Source of the DNA: Climacium dendroides
Lineage: Eukaryota; Streptophyta; Bryopsida; Hypnales; Climaciaceae
Assembly: GCA_950106755.1 (NCBI GenBank)
Contig: OX467082.1
Span: 17,422,001-17,486,000, forward strand
Length of the DNA stretch: 64,000 nt
Direction: 5' to 3'
The position numbers and the translations under genes were made by a program. Within the stretch, counting starts at the first letter, position 1, and the number at the start of each line of letters is the position of its first letter. Positions 24,851-36,243 of this stretch are shown piece by piece. The notes below the pieces were generated by a model, which worked only from the letters and a program-made list of their open reading frames with translations, was not told where the DNA came from and ran no database searches.

Positions 24851-27326
24851 CTTTGAAGTTTTCTTACTCTGGAGTTGATGAGCCTTTGGAGTTTCTGGTC
24901 CTTTTGGTCCATTTGAAGAGTTTGGGATCATTCGAGAGTAGCTTGTGGTCCTGTTGGAGAATTTGGATGGTGTTGTGGTTTCAGAGGGTCTGTGGATGGA
25001 GGTTTTCATTTCAGGGGAAGAAGGGCAAACAGAATGCGGTCATTGGTGAGACGGGAGGAGCCTCTTCGCTTTTGTATTGGTTGGAATTGGAGAAGAGTTG
25101 TAGGTGGTTTGTTGATGAGTGTTTGTTGATGAGTGTGTTTGAGAGGCTGACGTTCTGTCGAATTGTATTGTATTGTATTGTATTAGTGGAATCGAAGTAG
25201 TTGGTTCTTGATAGCATTCGTCTTTGTGTGTTATGGTTTTTATTTATGTTACTAGGGTAAAGCTGAGTAAGCTAGTAATGATGAGAGAGAGAGAGTGATT
25301 CTGCGAATGTTGTGTAGAAGGCTCCTCTGGGTTTTTTCTTTGTTTGAATTCTCAAAATATTTGAAATCGAGGATGCGATCTAAACTGGAGGTCTAGGTCA
25401 AGATTCGCATTTGTTTCAAATCTTCAAGATTCTTTTGGTGTACTCGCTGCCTGTCTCTCACGTTCACGTCTTCTTTCGATTATTTTGTAGTTTTTATTTT
25501 CCTTTCATGCCGATGGTTACAGTATTCTGTTACAAACCAATCCTTCATCTGTTCTTGTTGACGGAGAGCTAGGTTTGTGTTTGATGATTGCATCTGCGCT
25601 CCTCCGATGCTGTCATAGTCGGCACTTGAATCTCGAGGGTTTGAATTCGAATTTGGCGCTTTTTCCATTTTCTATTTCCGGCTCTTGATTGACTAAGGCT
25701 TTCCATATCATATGTCGTTGTGAATGGCAGGTCGCGGTAATTATTTTGAGCTGCCGATTGAGAAGGTTGCGGAGAGTACGGGTCTTTCTGCACTCTTCAG
25801 AACTCATCCGTGCAGGTTAACGGGGAAAATTAGATTCCCCTCTTCTGTTTTTTGCCTATGGTGCAGGAGCCAGTTTCTGAATGGATGGTCAGGTATATGT
25901 GCCCCCCAAATTATCATTCAGATTATGTTTGCCATCTTAAATATTTCTTCACAGCTTGGGACATTTGACGCGCTTTCCTTAGCAGATGGACTTGCCATTG
26001 TTGAGGACCAGAGTCTTAGATGCAGCCAAAGTCACAGTAATTCAAGTTACGATCATTGCGAAATTTGGTGCTTGCCGACAGTCTTGAAACCATTCTGCTG
26101 TTATTTCAATAGAGAAAGCGGTTAGTTTTGCTGTAGGAGAGGTTTAAGTGTAATGTGGCCTAGTTAGGGTGACGTGTAGTTCTTAGAGCAAGTACTTCTC
26201 AAGTCTGTCTGTCTACCTGTCTGAATCGTATGTTAGGAACCCAGGAATTGAAGATGCGTTGAGAATCAGAACATTTTCGTCTTGGAGCTTGGTTTAGGGT
26301 TTTGCTACTGGTGAGACGATAGTAGTAACACTCACTCATTCATTTGCGTGAACACGGATGCTAGGACATTTCCGAATGATTATGTTGAATGTGTGGCAGA
26401 TGGAAGAAGATATTAGGCGAGGCAACCAATGCGGTAGAGGTTGCGACTTCTGATTACCCTTGTAAGATGCTCCTACTTTGACAGCCATTGCGTGTCTGGG
26501 AAGCTCCTCTTTCTCGAAATGTACATCTGTATTCGTATGCTGTTCTAAGTTCGGTCCCGCGATCATTGTTTGAGTCGAAGTTCAGAATACTAGAAACTCT
26601 TACTTGCTATGTTGACGAGTCTCTGAGAGTAAAACGAACCCTTTACCATGGGTTGTGCGTGGCAGCTCATATGCAAGATGATCCTGGAGCACTATGTTCA
26701 GGGAGTGAATTCTATTGTGCTGTAACTTCTGTAACTTGTCGAGGTTCCGCATGGCAGGCGGAATAAGTGAGATCGAAAAGAGCATCTCGTGCAGATTGTG
26801 CGAATGGTAAGAAAGGCGGAGAAGCTAGTGTGTTATCACATGGAGGAAATTAGAAAGTTTATATCACGACATTGTGGCTATGCTATGGTACTTGTTGGGA
26901 AGTCAATGGGCCCAAGGTACATTCAAATCGTGATATTATTCACCTAATTCATCTAAGAATGGCAAGATGCTTTGTCCGTCATAATTCTTCTAGAGCCTGC
27001 ACTTGATTTTGTGATTACCTTTGAGACGTCCTTACGCAAGAATGTAATTGTTTGGTTTGATTTACGGGGAGCTAATGGCGCTCTTCGTGTTCAACTTCGC
27101 TTGAGCTTGAATCCCCGGTCTCATTTGTATAGGGACAGCAAAGTGCATCGATGATAAGCTTTTCAAGCAGCTGCGTCGTTTGTCTTCTCTTCAAGATGGG
27201 CGTCTCCTTCAGTTGATGTCGACATATTTTTGTGCTCAAATCATGGAACGTTGTAGATGCGTTCAATTCGCCTGCATCCAAGGAAGGGTTTGCAGGGTAA
27301 GGTTGTAACTGTGTTCGACGTTTGCC
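24851..27326 (+). other. Long 5' leader or unresolved upstream exons
   Basis: This stretch is less AT-rich than intergenic DNA and has many plausible donors and acceptors, for example an exon-like segment 25868-25893 between GTGCAG and GTATAT. A small frame starts at an ATG at 25724 but has no recognisable domain. Stops precede the ATG at 27327 in its frame. I read the stretch as untranslated exons and introns, possibly with a small upstream frame. Simple repeats lie at 25164-25184 (TATTG units) and about 25283-25296 (GA). Confidence 0.4.
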
Positions 27327-29698
27327 ATGGCTCCTGGGTCCAGTCGTCAGCCGCTCAACGCCATGAAGGACAAGGATGGAGGTCCGAGAGAAAAGCCCCC
27401 CCAAGAAGCTGAAACTTCTGGTGTCTTGGGCCTGCTGACAAATGTGGACGTGAACCGAATGCACTTTGATTCGAACCAGCAATCATGGCCTGCCCTGAGC
27501 AAGAGCATTTTACCCCCTCCGAAGAAACGCCATCATCCTGCCAATCAAAATACAGCCGGTCAACCGGCACCCAAGGTTATATACATGAACTGCAAGGAGA
27601 ATAAGAGTGACAAAGGTGGGAGTCTTACCTCAAGGATATCATCCCTGAGCCCTGGTACCAAGCGCAAGATGCTGGGCTATGCAGCTGACGGTAATGTCTG
27701 ACCGTTTTTCTCTTTCATTCTGCATGCTCAGTCAGAATGTCTTTGAGAAATGCCAGGTAGGAAGCTGTTTGCTCGATTGGTAGTTCGAATTTTCTGATTG
27801 TTAGAGTTCAGCACATCTCGTACCTTGAGGATTAATAAAGTGAAACACGTGATCACAATTACAAGTATACGAGAACGTTTGTGCTCTATACAATGGTATG
27901 GCATCGATATTTCTCATATGATGACCTCTAACAAACAATTCCAGTATCACGTTCATGTAATCTGATCTTGAGTTTATTTTGCAGGCTCTATTCCCCCTCT
28001 TCCACCACGCCAGAAGCGTGTCAAGAAATTTCCTAAGCTTACTAATGGAGAGGGTAAGCTGTGCACAAAGTTTGCACGTTCAGCAGAGCCTAGTGGGCTT
28101 CTTGGAGATCTGAAGCCAGGTATTATGAGACAACAAACACGAACACGAACAGAAATTCATGCCTTACTAAGCGCTGTAGTTGGTGATCTCCTACAGAGGG
28201 ATAGTCTATCGGTAGCCGATGGTCTTTGTTACGAAATACAGGTGAATGATCAGTTTTCAGTCCAATTGGAAGAGCCGCCAATTGAATGCAGTGATTTGAA
28301 TAGGTGGACTGAAGAGACTTCAGACCAGCCCACAGAGTCATCTTTACAAGATTCGCAGGATGGCAACACTGATTCACCTAAAATGAGTGGTCACAGCAAT
28401 ACGGAAAAGAACAGTAGGTTTGCAGATGCCGTTGATGGCCGCTTTGATGTGGGGTTGCGTAAATGCAAAGATGTGATAAACACAAGTGAAAGAACGTCCG
28501 GGTTTGTACCATTCCAAAGGAATGGACAGCATGCCTGCAATCGGAATGTACCTGTTCTTCTAGCAGACTCGAGATCACGATCACACATTCCTCCTGTTGC
28601 CCAAAGAGATGAGACAAGTCACAGTCAGCAAGCCCAGTTGCCTGTGACTATGAAGCAAGAGCGAGATATAACGCTCTTTCCTTCAAGAGCAGGGCGTCTG
28701 AGTGAGGCTTTCGAATGTAAGCAAGAGGGTCTTGAGGGGGACCCATGTGAGTATCCTATCGATCTCTCTACACTGAGTGAAGATGCTGGTTCTCTAAGGC
28801 GTGAAGATGCACGACTGGAGTCTCAATTACTGATGCCAGTTTCAGGTACATGAAACCGATTCTTAATCGCTCATTGCTAATGTTTTTGGACAACGAGTTC
28901 TCCGTTTGTTGATTTTTTGCATGGATGTCAGATGCAACAGTACTCTAGACAACAACCTGATAATTATACTTCTCTGTTGCTTCCCATGTACTCTCTCGGA
29001 AGTCGAGTAGTACTTTGGAAGTGCTTGGTGTTGTATTTGGAAGTCGAACACTACATTTAAAATAATGTTATCCACCCGCAAGGTCCTCAAATTGAGGAGC
29101 GACGTGCGTTTCATTTGCATTTCCGTCAACTAATTGTCCTTCAGGCAACAGGCGGCTCAATTTCTTGAAAGCAGCTGCACAGCCGTAGGGTAGTGAATAC
29201 TCAATACTCTGAATACTAAGGCCGGGAGTTAGGTTTTGATAACTTTCCTAACTACATTTGTGGGTTTACACAGGTGCTAATGTTGCAACATGCTGGCTCG
29301 AGCTTCTTAGCCTGGATGTCAAAGGTCGTCTTGCTGGTGAGTACTTAAGTTTTTCCTTGCTGCTTTACTCTTTGGATCCTATCATAGTCCCCCAAATGCA
29401 TGAGGTTTCTGAGTTTGCGGACGCGCTCTTCAGACGAACTTAACCCTGTGCTATACCCGACGTGGTGGGAATCGCAGCATTAAAAAGAAGCAAGCGAAGG
29501 GTTGGAAGTGTTATTGAATCTGGCGAACTGGACCTGGATGCACCTTTGGTCCCTGGTTCTGCTACCTCGCTGCCAACCCTCAACCACCCCGCAGATGGGC
29601 AACCACCTGTGGATAGCTGGAGAAAAGTTTTCGAATCTATGGACAGGGCCCTTACCCTAGAAGGACAGAAACTGGTTCGCCCCTCTGTCACATACTGA
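27327..29698 (+). CDS. Unrecognised plant protein with WLELL/KGRLAALKRSKRR motif
   Basis: Four exons join in phase with GT-AG introns: 27327-27690, 27985-28845, 29274-29336 and 29478-29698, giving 502 residues. The start sits in a strong context (GCCATGGCT) after an in-frame stop. Exons 1-2 encode a low-complexity, polar region with a basic nuclear-signal-like patch, RQKRVKKFPK (about 130). Exon 3 and the start of exon 4 encode the most structured part (409-437): an ANVATCWLELLSLDVKGRLA segment, then ALKRSKRRV. That part, a helix followed by a basic cluster, looks conserved. The rest is probably disordered. The 63-nt exon 3 codes only this motif. I cannot assign a function; nuclear or scaffold roles are guesses. 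Confidence 0.7.
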
Positions 29699-30066
29699 AC
29701 GATTGTTTGAGCCCTTTCCTTCCACTGTCGAGGATCTTAAGCGCTTAACAATAATATCTCACTTTTCTATTCCTATTTATATCGGCATACATTTTTGCCA
29801 GCTTTCTTATCCGTCTTCTGATTTGAATATCTTAACTTTATAGTTGCCTATTCACTTTTGGATATTTATAGATTCATTGAAGAAAGACTGCTTGCCTGGA
29901 TTAGAGATTCAATGAATTATGATTGTACCATGTCGATCTTTCAAATAGATGCCATATGTTGTTATTTTGTGACCTAATTATCACACGTCCTTTATGAATT
30001 ATGTGTTGTATGCGTCCCCCAATTTGTTTTCGGTACAGAATGCATGATGCGATTGTATTCCTGCAG

Positions 30067-31354
30067 AAGAGCTGGCTCCAGCAGATTCACGTGATGCAAG
30101 GCGATTGCCAAAGGGACATGACTTTATCTTCGAGCATTAGACCAACATCGTTCAGGTCCGTGGTGTTCATATACGATTGTTAGTATTGCATGTACTATCT
30201 TGTGCCAGGTTGAAATGCAAATTAACCAGAGGCATACCTTGTTTTACCCCAAACATACAGGTATCAAGATGCCTGGTTACAGAAGTTTTTAACTTTGAAG
30301 CGCAGCCTTTTGTTTATTTCTTTTGTATGTTCATCTCAGATGTCGGCTTCCGAAGCCTAAGGATGATGTGGTCCATCTCATTTTAGTGGTTTCTTACATA
30401 CTGTCCTTGCATCTTTTTCATTTCACAAGAGCTGTAACTCATGGGGTTTCAAGGAACGGACGGAGTTGTCACCTGCCATATTTCATTCTGGAGTTGGTAG
30501 TCGATATTCAATTTGCGAGGTGTTACGTGTGCAGTGAGCCACCTCCGCTAAGGACTCAAGATGTTCAGAATGTGGCCGTTCCCCTGGCTACAGCTTCCAA
30601 GATGTCTACTGCGAGCTTCGCCTCACAAATAGCTGATTATAGTAAGGACTTCATTACTTAGCCCAGCAACCACGCTTTTGACATGTATCATTATCCTTAA
30701 TAGCTTAATATCATTCACCTTTGTTCTGTCTACACCTGGATTCGAGCACAAGCTTTATTTGTGAGCTCTGTTTCCTACATGTATAGACGTGCAATTGGCG
30801 ACAGTCAAGTCGCCACTGGTTTTAGATCCTGACTGCTGATAGATTTGACTGACTAAGAAGTAAGACTGCGGCGGCTTTTTTTTTCCAGCTGACGGATGTG
30901 ACAACTGCTGAGGCCTCACCGGTAGGCCCGAGCTGAGCAATTTCTTGAATGTACTTATGCTGAATATCAATCTAAGAGTACCAAGTTTATAGGAGGTGTG
31001 TTGTTCTCTCATGGTAATGCAACTTGGATCTTTGCAAGGGGAACTTGCAGTACGCATTTTCCTCTTGAAATTGCAGGCTCAGTATTTACCGGTTTAGTTT
31101 CTCCTGGCTCGGGCACCATGTTGCCGGTAACTGAAATTGACGATTTTAACTTCGTGGACCAGTACCACAGGCCTGTTTCAATTCATGTGAGTCCCAGTTG
31201 TAAATACTCGCAGGCATTTTGTTCTCTTGATATTCGATAACAGGGTTTTAAAAGACGTGGAGTTGTACCTGCAATTCGGTGGGAAGAGCTCTGTTACTGT
31301 GGTAGTAGGCATTTTGACAATCCCTGGCCGTTGACAGTTCTTTTGTGGAACTAA
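30067..31354 (+). CDS. Coding-like exons, unrecognised, downstream of the 502-residue gene
   Basis: Four segments splice in phase: 30067-30155, 30535-30641, 31077-31186 and 31244-31354 (stop TAA 31352). The first junction completes AG+T, the second A+GC, the third falls between codons. The product includes VQNVAVPLATASKMSTASF, TMLPVTEIDDFNFVDQYHR and GFKRRGVVPAIRWEELCYC. Composition is protein-like, but I do not recognise the family. The last intron (57 bp) is short for plants. The start is unknown: an ATG at 30001 is in frame with the first segment. These exons may belong to an alternative form of the preceding gene, or to a separate or decaying gene. Segment 30067-30155 also reads well in a second frame (ELAPADSRDARRLPKGHDF, then a stop at 30138). 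Confidence 0.4.
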
Positions 31355-31554
31355 TCGTAAGAGCTTCTTCGAATAAGCATGAGCATGGTTCTCATTAATT
31401 GTCTTAGCTTTTTCTGGTTCGTGTAGACCATGAAAGAGGATCTAAAATAGTCTCATTATTAAACTGTATTGGCTATGTTTGTTTTGATCACCGTTTGATG
31501 AATCTATGACTTTTCAAGTTGCTGGTTAGTGGTGTCACAAATCAACCCCTGGTT

Positions 31555-31690
31555 GTCATGCTTAACCCTGTAACGCTGCTGCGGACACTTAGCGTCCGAG
31601 ATGGATGACAGAGAATTCTTCTGTAAAGGACAGAAATGCAACTATTCATCCTCGGAGTTTTGTTGAGAAAAAGGAACATCTTCTACAGTA
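31555..31690 (-). repeat. Interspersed repeat A, copy 3
   Basis: Read on the minus strand this matches 2935-3105 and 60-190: a GTTCCTTTTTCTCA start, then GAGGATGAATAGTTGCA, TTCTGTCCTTTACAGA, TTCTCTGTCATCCATC, and a GACGCTAAGTGTC tail. It lies in the 3' flank of the preceding exons. Confidence 0.5.
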
Positions 31691-31927
31691 GTTTGACTTT
31701 CAATGAGTACTTTTTCATTTTTTAAGCAATTGATTCCCATGGTTTTAAAAAATGATGATTTCAAAGGAGACCAGCCTGTCCCTATAGGGGTTAAGACCAT
31801 ACACATTTGAGACAAGAATTTGGTGGATGGATTAGGCATGCAAGTCACAATCAGTCTCAATCAGTAGGGAGTAGTTACCTTTCTTTATATTTGGAGTGGC
31901 ACTTGCTTATCTCTTCTATTAAGACAG

Positions 31928-31962
31928 GTGTTTTGTTTTGTTTTGTTTTGTTTTGTTTTGTT
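31928..31962. repeat. (TTTTG)n simple repeat
   Basis: About seven uninterrupted TTTTG units sit at the edge of repeat B. A related A/C run (ACAAAACAAAAACAAAAAC) borders the minus-strand copy at about 3803-3826, so the simple repeat is part of that family. Confidence 0.85.
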
Positions 31963-32440
31963 TGTCACGTTGAGATCTTCCGGACCGTGCATCCCCTGGT
32001 CGCGTGCTTGGTACCACTGGAAAGCCCTCGGCGAGGAGGGGTGCACCAACTTGGTTTCGTGGCCTTCGGACGTACGGTGTGAAAGTTGTGCATTTTGAGT
32101 TATTTTTGGTTCTAAAAAATTAGAAAATTATTTTTTCTTATATTTGGGTCGCAATCTTGGTTCCGTGGGAAAGCCCTTGGCGAGGAGGGGTGCATGGTCT
32201 TCGTTTCGTGGCGTTCGGACTCATGGTATGAAAGTTATTGAATTTTGAAGTATTTTAAAAAATTAGAAAATTACTTTTTCTTATATTTTGGTCACAATTT
32301 TGGTACCATCGGAAAGCTCTCGGCGAAGAAGGGTGCATAGACTTGGTTTTGCGGGATTCCGACTCACGGTGAGAAAGTTATGGATTTTTGAGTTGTTTTT
32401 TGTTCTAAAAAAATTAGAAAATTATTTTTACTTTTGTTTT
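31963..32440 (+). repeat. Interspersed repeat B with three tandem units
   Basis: Three units of about 145 bp start at 32008, 32157 and 32300. Each begins TTGGT.CC, passes GGAAAGC.CT.GGCGA.GA.GGGTGCA, a TTCG/TTCC core and GAAAGTT, and ends in an A/T tail (TTAGAAAATTA). The first unit and its 5' flank match 3640-3830 reversed. No coding domain is present. It looks like amplified retroelement-derived sequence. Confidence 0.7.
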
Positions 32441-35090
32441 GATTGTGGCAATGCCACAGGGCACTCTAGTAATACTGAAAATTGTATCTCGTTACATTAT
32501 TGGGAAGATTTTAAAATGCTATAAATTTTTTACTCTTGATGAATATTTTTACCAATTATGTCTATAGAGATATGTGCCTTTGAATAGTATTAATATTTAT
32601 GTCCTTGGTAAAAATATTCATCTTTTGTAGTAAAAGGTTAAAGCCTTGAGTAAGTAATTAGTATGGATGCCACTAATTTTTTTATTTTTTTATTTTTAAC
32701 TAGCGTTTGGTGCTTGCTATGCTACGCATTTACCATTAGAATTTCATAAGAATTTTTATGTATTAGATAGAATGCAGAGTAAGAATTTCAAAAAATCTTT
32801 AGATAAAAATTACTAAAATCTTCATATAATTTTTTTAATAAATAAGCATATATTAAAATAAACAATAGAAATTTAATGAATGATGAATGAAATACATGCA
32901 ATGATGAATACAATAAAAGATACACATACATTAGAATGCATTAGAAATTTGACTCAATTGTTACAAACAATGGCAACCCAAATAGAAAAATTTAAAGGAA
33001 AAACTTGTAAATCTCAAAAGCTTCGTGAACAATTTCATTGTTGTGAAATCCAAATTAGAGTTGTGATGAGATTTTTAATAAGCACCTTGGAATACATATA
33101 GACAAGAGAAAATTAGAGTTGTGATGAGATTTCATTGAAAGAATGAGATCAAAACCATCTTAAATGTTCAAAAGTGTGAACACAAGAGAGCCCTATTTGT
33201 ACAAATGTGGACATGAATTAATGCATTTTTAGATCCCCTTTGGTAGGAACATGTCCACCTATTATAGAAATAGACCACATAAATTTCAGCTTTAAATCAT
33301 TAATTTAAAATACTCTATTGTACTCGAAACCCCTAAATCCAAAAATGTGACAATTTAGGAAAAATTGACTTATAAATATAAAATGATTTTCTTAAATTTT
33401 TTGAAAAATAAAGGATACAATTGCAAACAAGACATCCACAAGCCAATTTTTTTTTTAAAGATCATTGGGGTCATGCTTCAAAAGTTGTAAAAGAAGACAA
33501 GACCAGTTTGGCAAAACACTACTAAAAGCACCTAGTCTTTTTTGCAATCATCCTTAAACATTACACTAAATTATTCTAAATGCTCTATGCAAAATCCTTT
33601 TTTCAGTCTTATAAAGATTCTTTTATGGGTTAAAATTTGGAGCCAAAATATCAACCACGGATGATCAAATTTGGAATATTTCAATTCATATTTGGATTTA
33701 ACCACTTAATCATTCACTGGATAGTTTTCTACATTTATTCGTACATACTTTATAGAAAAATGTACATTATTCCATCAACAATATTTATATTAGAGATGGT
33801 TTACCTAAATTGAATCATGAGATTCCTGTAGATGTTTTTGAAAAATCAATCAATCCTCTCCCTTTTCCTTTGGATGTTTATCTTTTTGTTAGAGTTGGTG
33901 TCAAGTCAACAAAAAACAAAAGCAAAAATCAATATCTCTCTGGTAACACAATCATCAACAATTGTGCGTAAATACAAGAAGTCTTACTAAAATTTATGTG
34001 CAGTACTTAAGGGATGTTTTTACCTAGCGTTATAGTGGTTGAAAGAATAGTCTTAAAGTTGTGGCTATTCACACCATGTCAAGGTGTTAGTCCCCAAATC
34101 TACGTGGAGGCCTTGATGGCAAAGATCTAAAAGTGACATTAGATGGAAAGATGTCCTCCCACTTCCTACACATTAAATGTTTTTCAACTACATTGGAGGA
34201 CCATTTTAGGCCTGTTCTCCATGTTGGAAACTAGCCATTGCTAGCTAGAATTAAATATTTTTAAAATATTGAAATATTAATATTAATATTACTTTAAAAA
34301 TTAAACTAAAAATTAAATTAAATTAAATAATTTTTTAAACTAAAAAAATAATTTTAAAATTTTAAAAACTAATTATTATTATTTGACATGGCAGTTGTTT
34401 TGCGACATTAGATTGCTACTATAGCCAAGTTTCTATAGTTTAGAAACTTGTGGGAACTTGCGGCTCTATAGACCACTAAAATTTCATCTAACAATCTCAG
34501 CTTTTAATGGCACTTTTACATAGTATTACAATCAAAGGAAAATTGAACATTTGCGAAGATTTGGGATGGTAATTAAGGTGTTTTATAGTTGCTGTTGTAA
34601 GGCCCAATACAAAATAGCAGTTTCACTATTGTTGCCAAAATTTTCAGTTTGGCTTCTAGCTATGCTTCATCAAATATTGACATCATTGTTGTAATTTTCG
34701 AAGAAAGTAGGACAACAACAAACAATAATAAATTTTGATTGTAGGGTTGTCTATGTACCTGTAATGTACCATTGATTGTCAATGTCCTCAAATTTAGTAC
34801 ACTGTCTGTGTTGCCTTATCACTGTGAACTTTGTTTTGGCATTGTTGAATTTGTTGTATGCAATGCTCTATAGACCTACATTATATAAGTTCTACTTTGT
34901 TTTAGTTTTTAATTGCATTCTTCACTAAAAATTGTTTTGAACATCATGTCATAATGTACCAAAAAGATGTATTCGAAAAACTTGAGCTGTCAATTGGATT
35001 CAAAAAATAAAAAATTAGTCTTCCAATTGTCGATGGAACATCCTATTGAGGAAAAACAAGAGCCTCAAGATTGAGGGATCAAGGATAAGT
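32441..35090. other. AT-rich intergenic DNA
   Basis: No gene is supported. A pure A/T tract lies at about 34250-34385 (TTAAA, AATATT and AAATTAAATTA units). Confidence 0.5.
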
Positions 35091-35094
35091 TGTA

Positions 35095-35400
35095 GGATCA
35101 AGTTAGGGTTTGCAATTTCCCTGGCTTCTTTGGCGAGCTTGATGGGTGACCTTGGATAATTTCCTTGGATGATCTGTTTAGGCAACCTCATGTGATTTCC
35201 TTAGTGGCTTGTTTGGCAACTGCAAGTGATTTCCTCGGCGATTTGTTCCAATTTTTTTTCTTTGGCAACTAATGATTTTCTTGACGAGGTGGTAGTGATT
35301 TCTTCAACTAGCGATTTTTTTGGAAAAGATCTAGCAATTTCCTCGGCATGGTGACTTTGGAGTTGGCAATTTTTCTCGTGACTTCGGGCGAGGCATTGGA
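35095..35400. repeat. Degenerate minisatellite upstream of the Crinkler/RHS-type gene
   Basis: An irregular array of units of about 40-50 bp built on GATTTCCT.GGCGA..TG.TT and GGCAACTA. Copies are diverged and of uneven length. It sits about 0.85 kb 5' of the ATG at 36244. Confidence 0.4.
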
Positions 35401-36243
35401 TGCGACTTTAGGTGACGTCATGTTAAGGTAGGGAGACTCTCTTCCACCATGGTACTTTTCTGTCTGTGGGATTTTTCCTAATTTAGGTTTTATCACAGAT
35501 CAGTTTTTAATGAAGTAACTATTGATCGAGGTAGTCACCAAGTCAGAAATAGAATAGTAGATTCTATTTCCAGGTGATAGTAGAATAGTAAGTGCTATTT
35601 ATACAGAGCGATCTACTAGTTACTTTAAGTTCCCCACACCTTTTACTTTAAACCCCACACCTAATACGGGGAGTATATATTCATCTTTTACATACCAGGG
35701 GAGATACTTTTTCTCTTGTTCATTTTGTGTTATATATATTATGCTTAGAGTTTGTGCCTTCACCTTAACACATACCTTGAGCTCCCCACTGCTTTCTGTG
35801 GCCCTTATGCGCTGCACGTTGTCTATTGCACGATGAGGGCAAGAGCAATGTGATTTCAGCAATTTGAGGCATGTAAATCTCTTTCAGCTTGTGCAACCGT
35901 AGAGCGTCTTCTTCACCACTGCATGTAATTGCTCCTTCGGCGGATCACATTGCCCAGCCGATCATTGCCACTTGCCATCCTCGATGGGTAAGTTATCATT
36001 GTGCTCGACCTTAGTCGTTGTCGTACCGGACACAAGTGAGAGGTTTTAGGGTTTAGCTTGCTTGATGAAATTTAGCTTGTCTTGTGTACTTGAAAATATT
36101 GCCCAACAACATCTGATGTTATTTACATCTGAGGTTGAGTTTTGTGTCCCACTCCGTCCTCAGTGCCGCGAGTGAAAGAATTGCTTCGGGTCTCATTAGG
36201 ATTTCTTGTGTAGGGTGTGTTGTGGCGTTCAAACACTGCTACC
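35401..36243 (+). promoter_or_regulatory. 5' flank of the Crinkler/RHS-type gene
   Basis: Mixed-composition DNA between the minisatellite and the ATG at 36244. A weak TATA-like TATTTATACA is at about 35596-35605, with CCCCACACC repeats near 35632-35661. The gene's leader probably lies in 35800-36243. No coding exon is evident upstream of the ATG. Confidence 0.3.
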
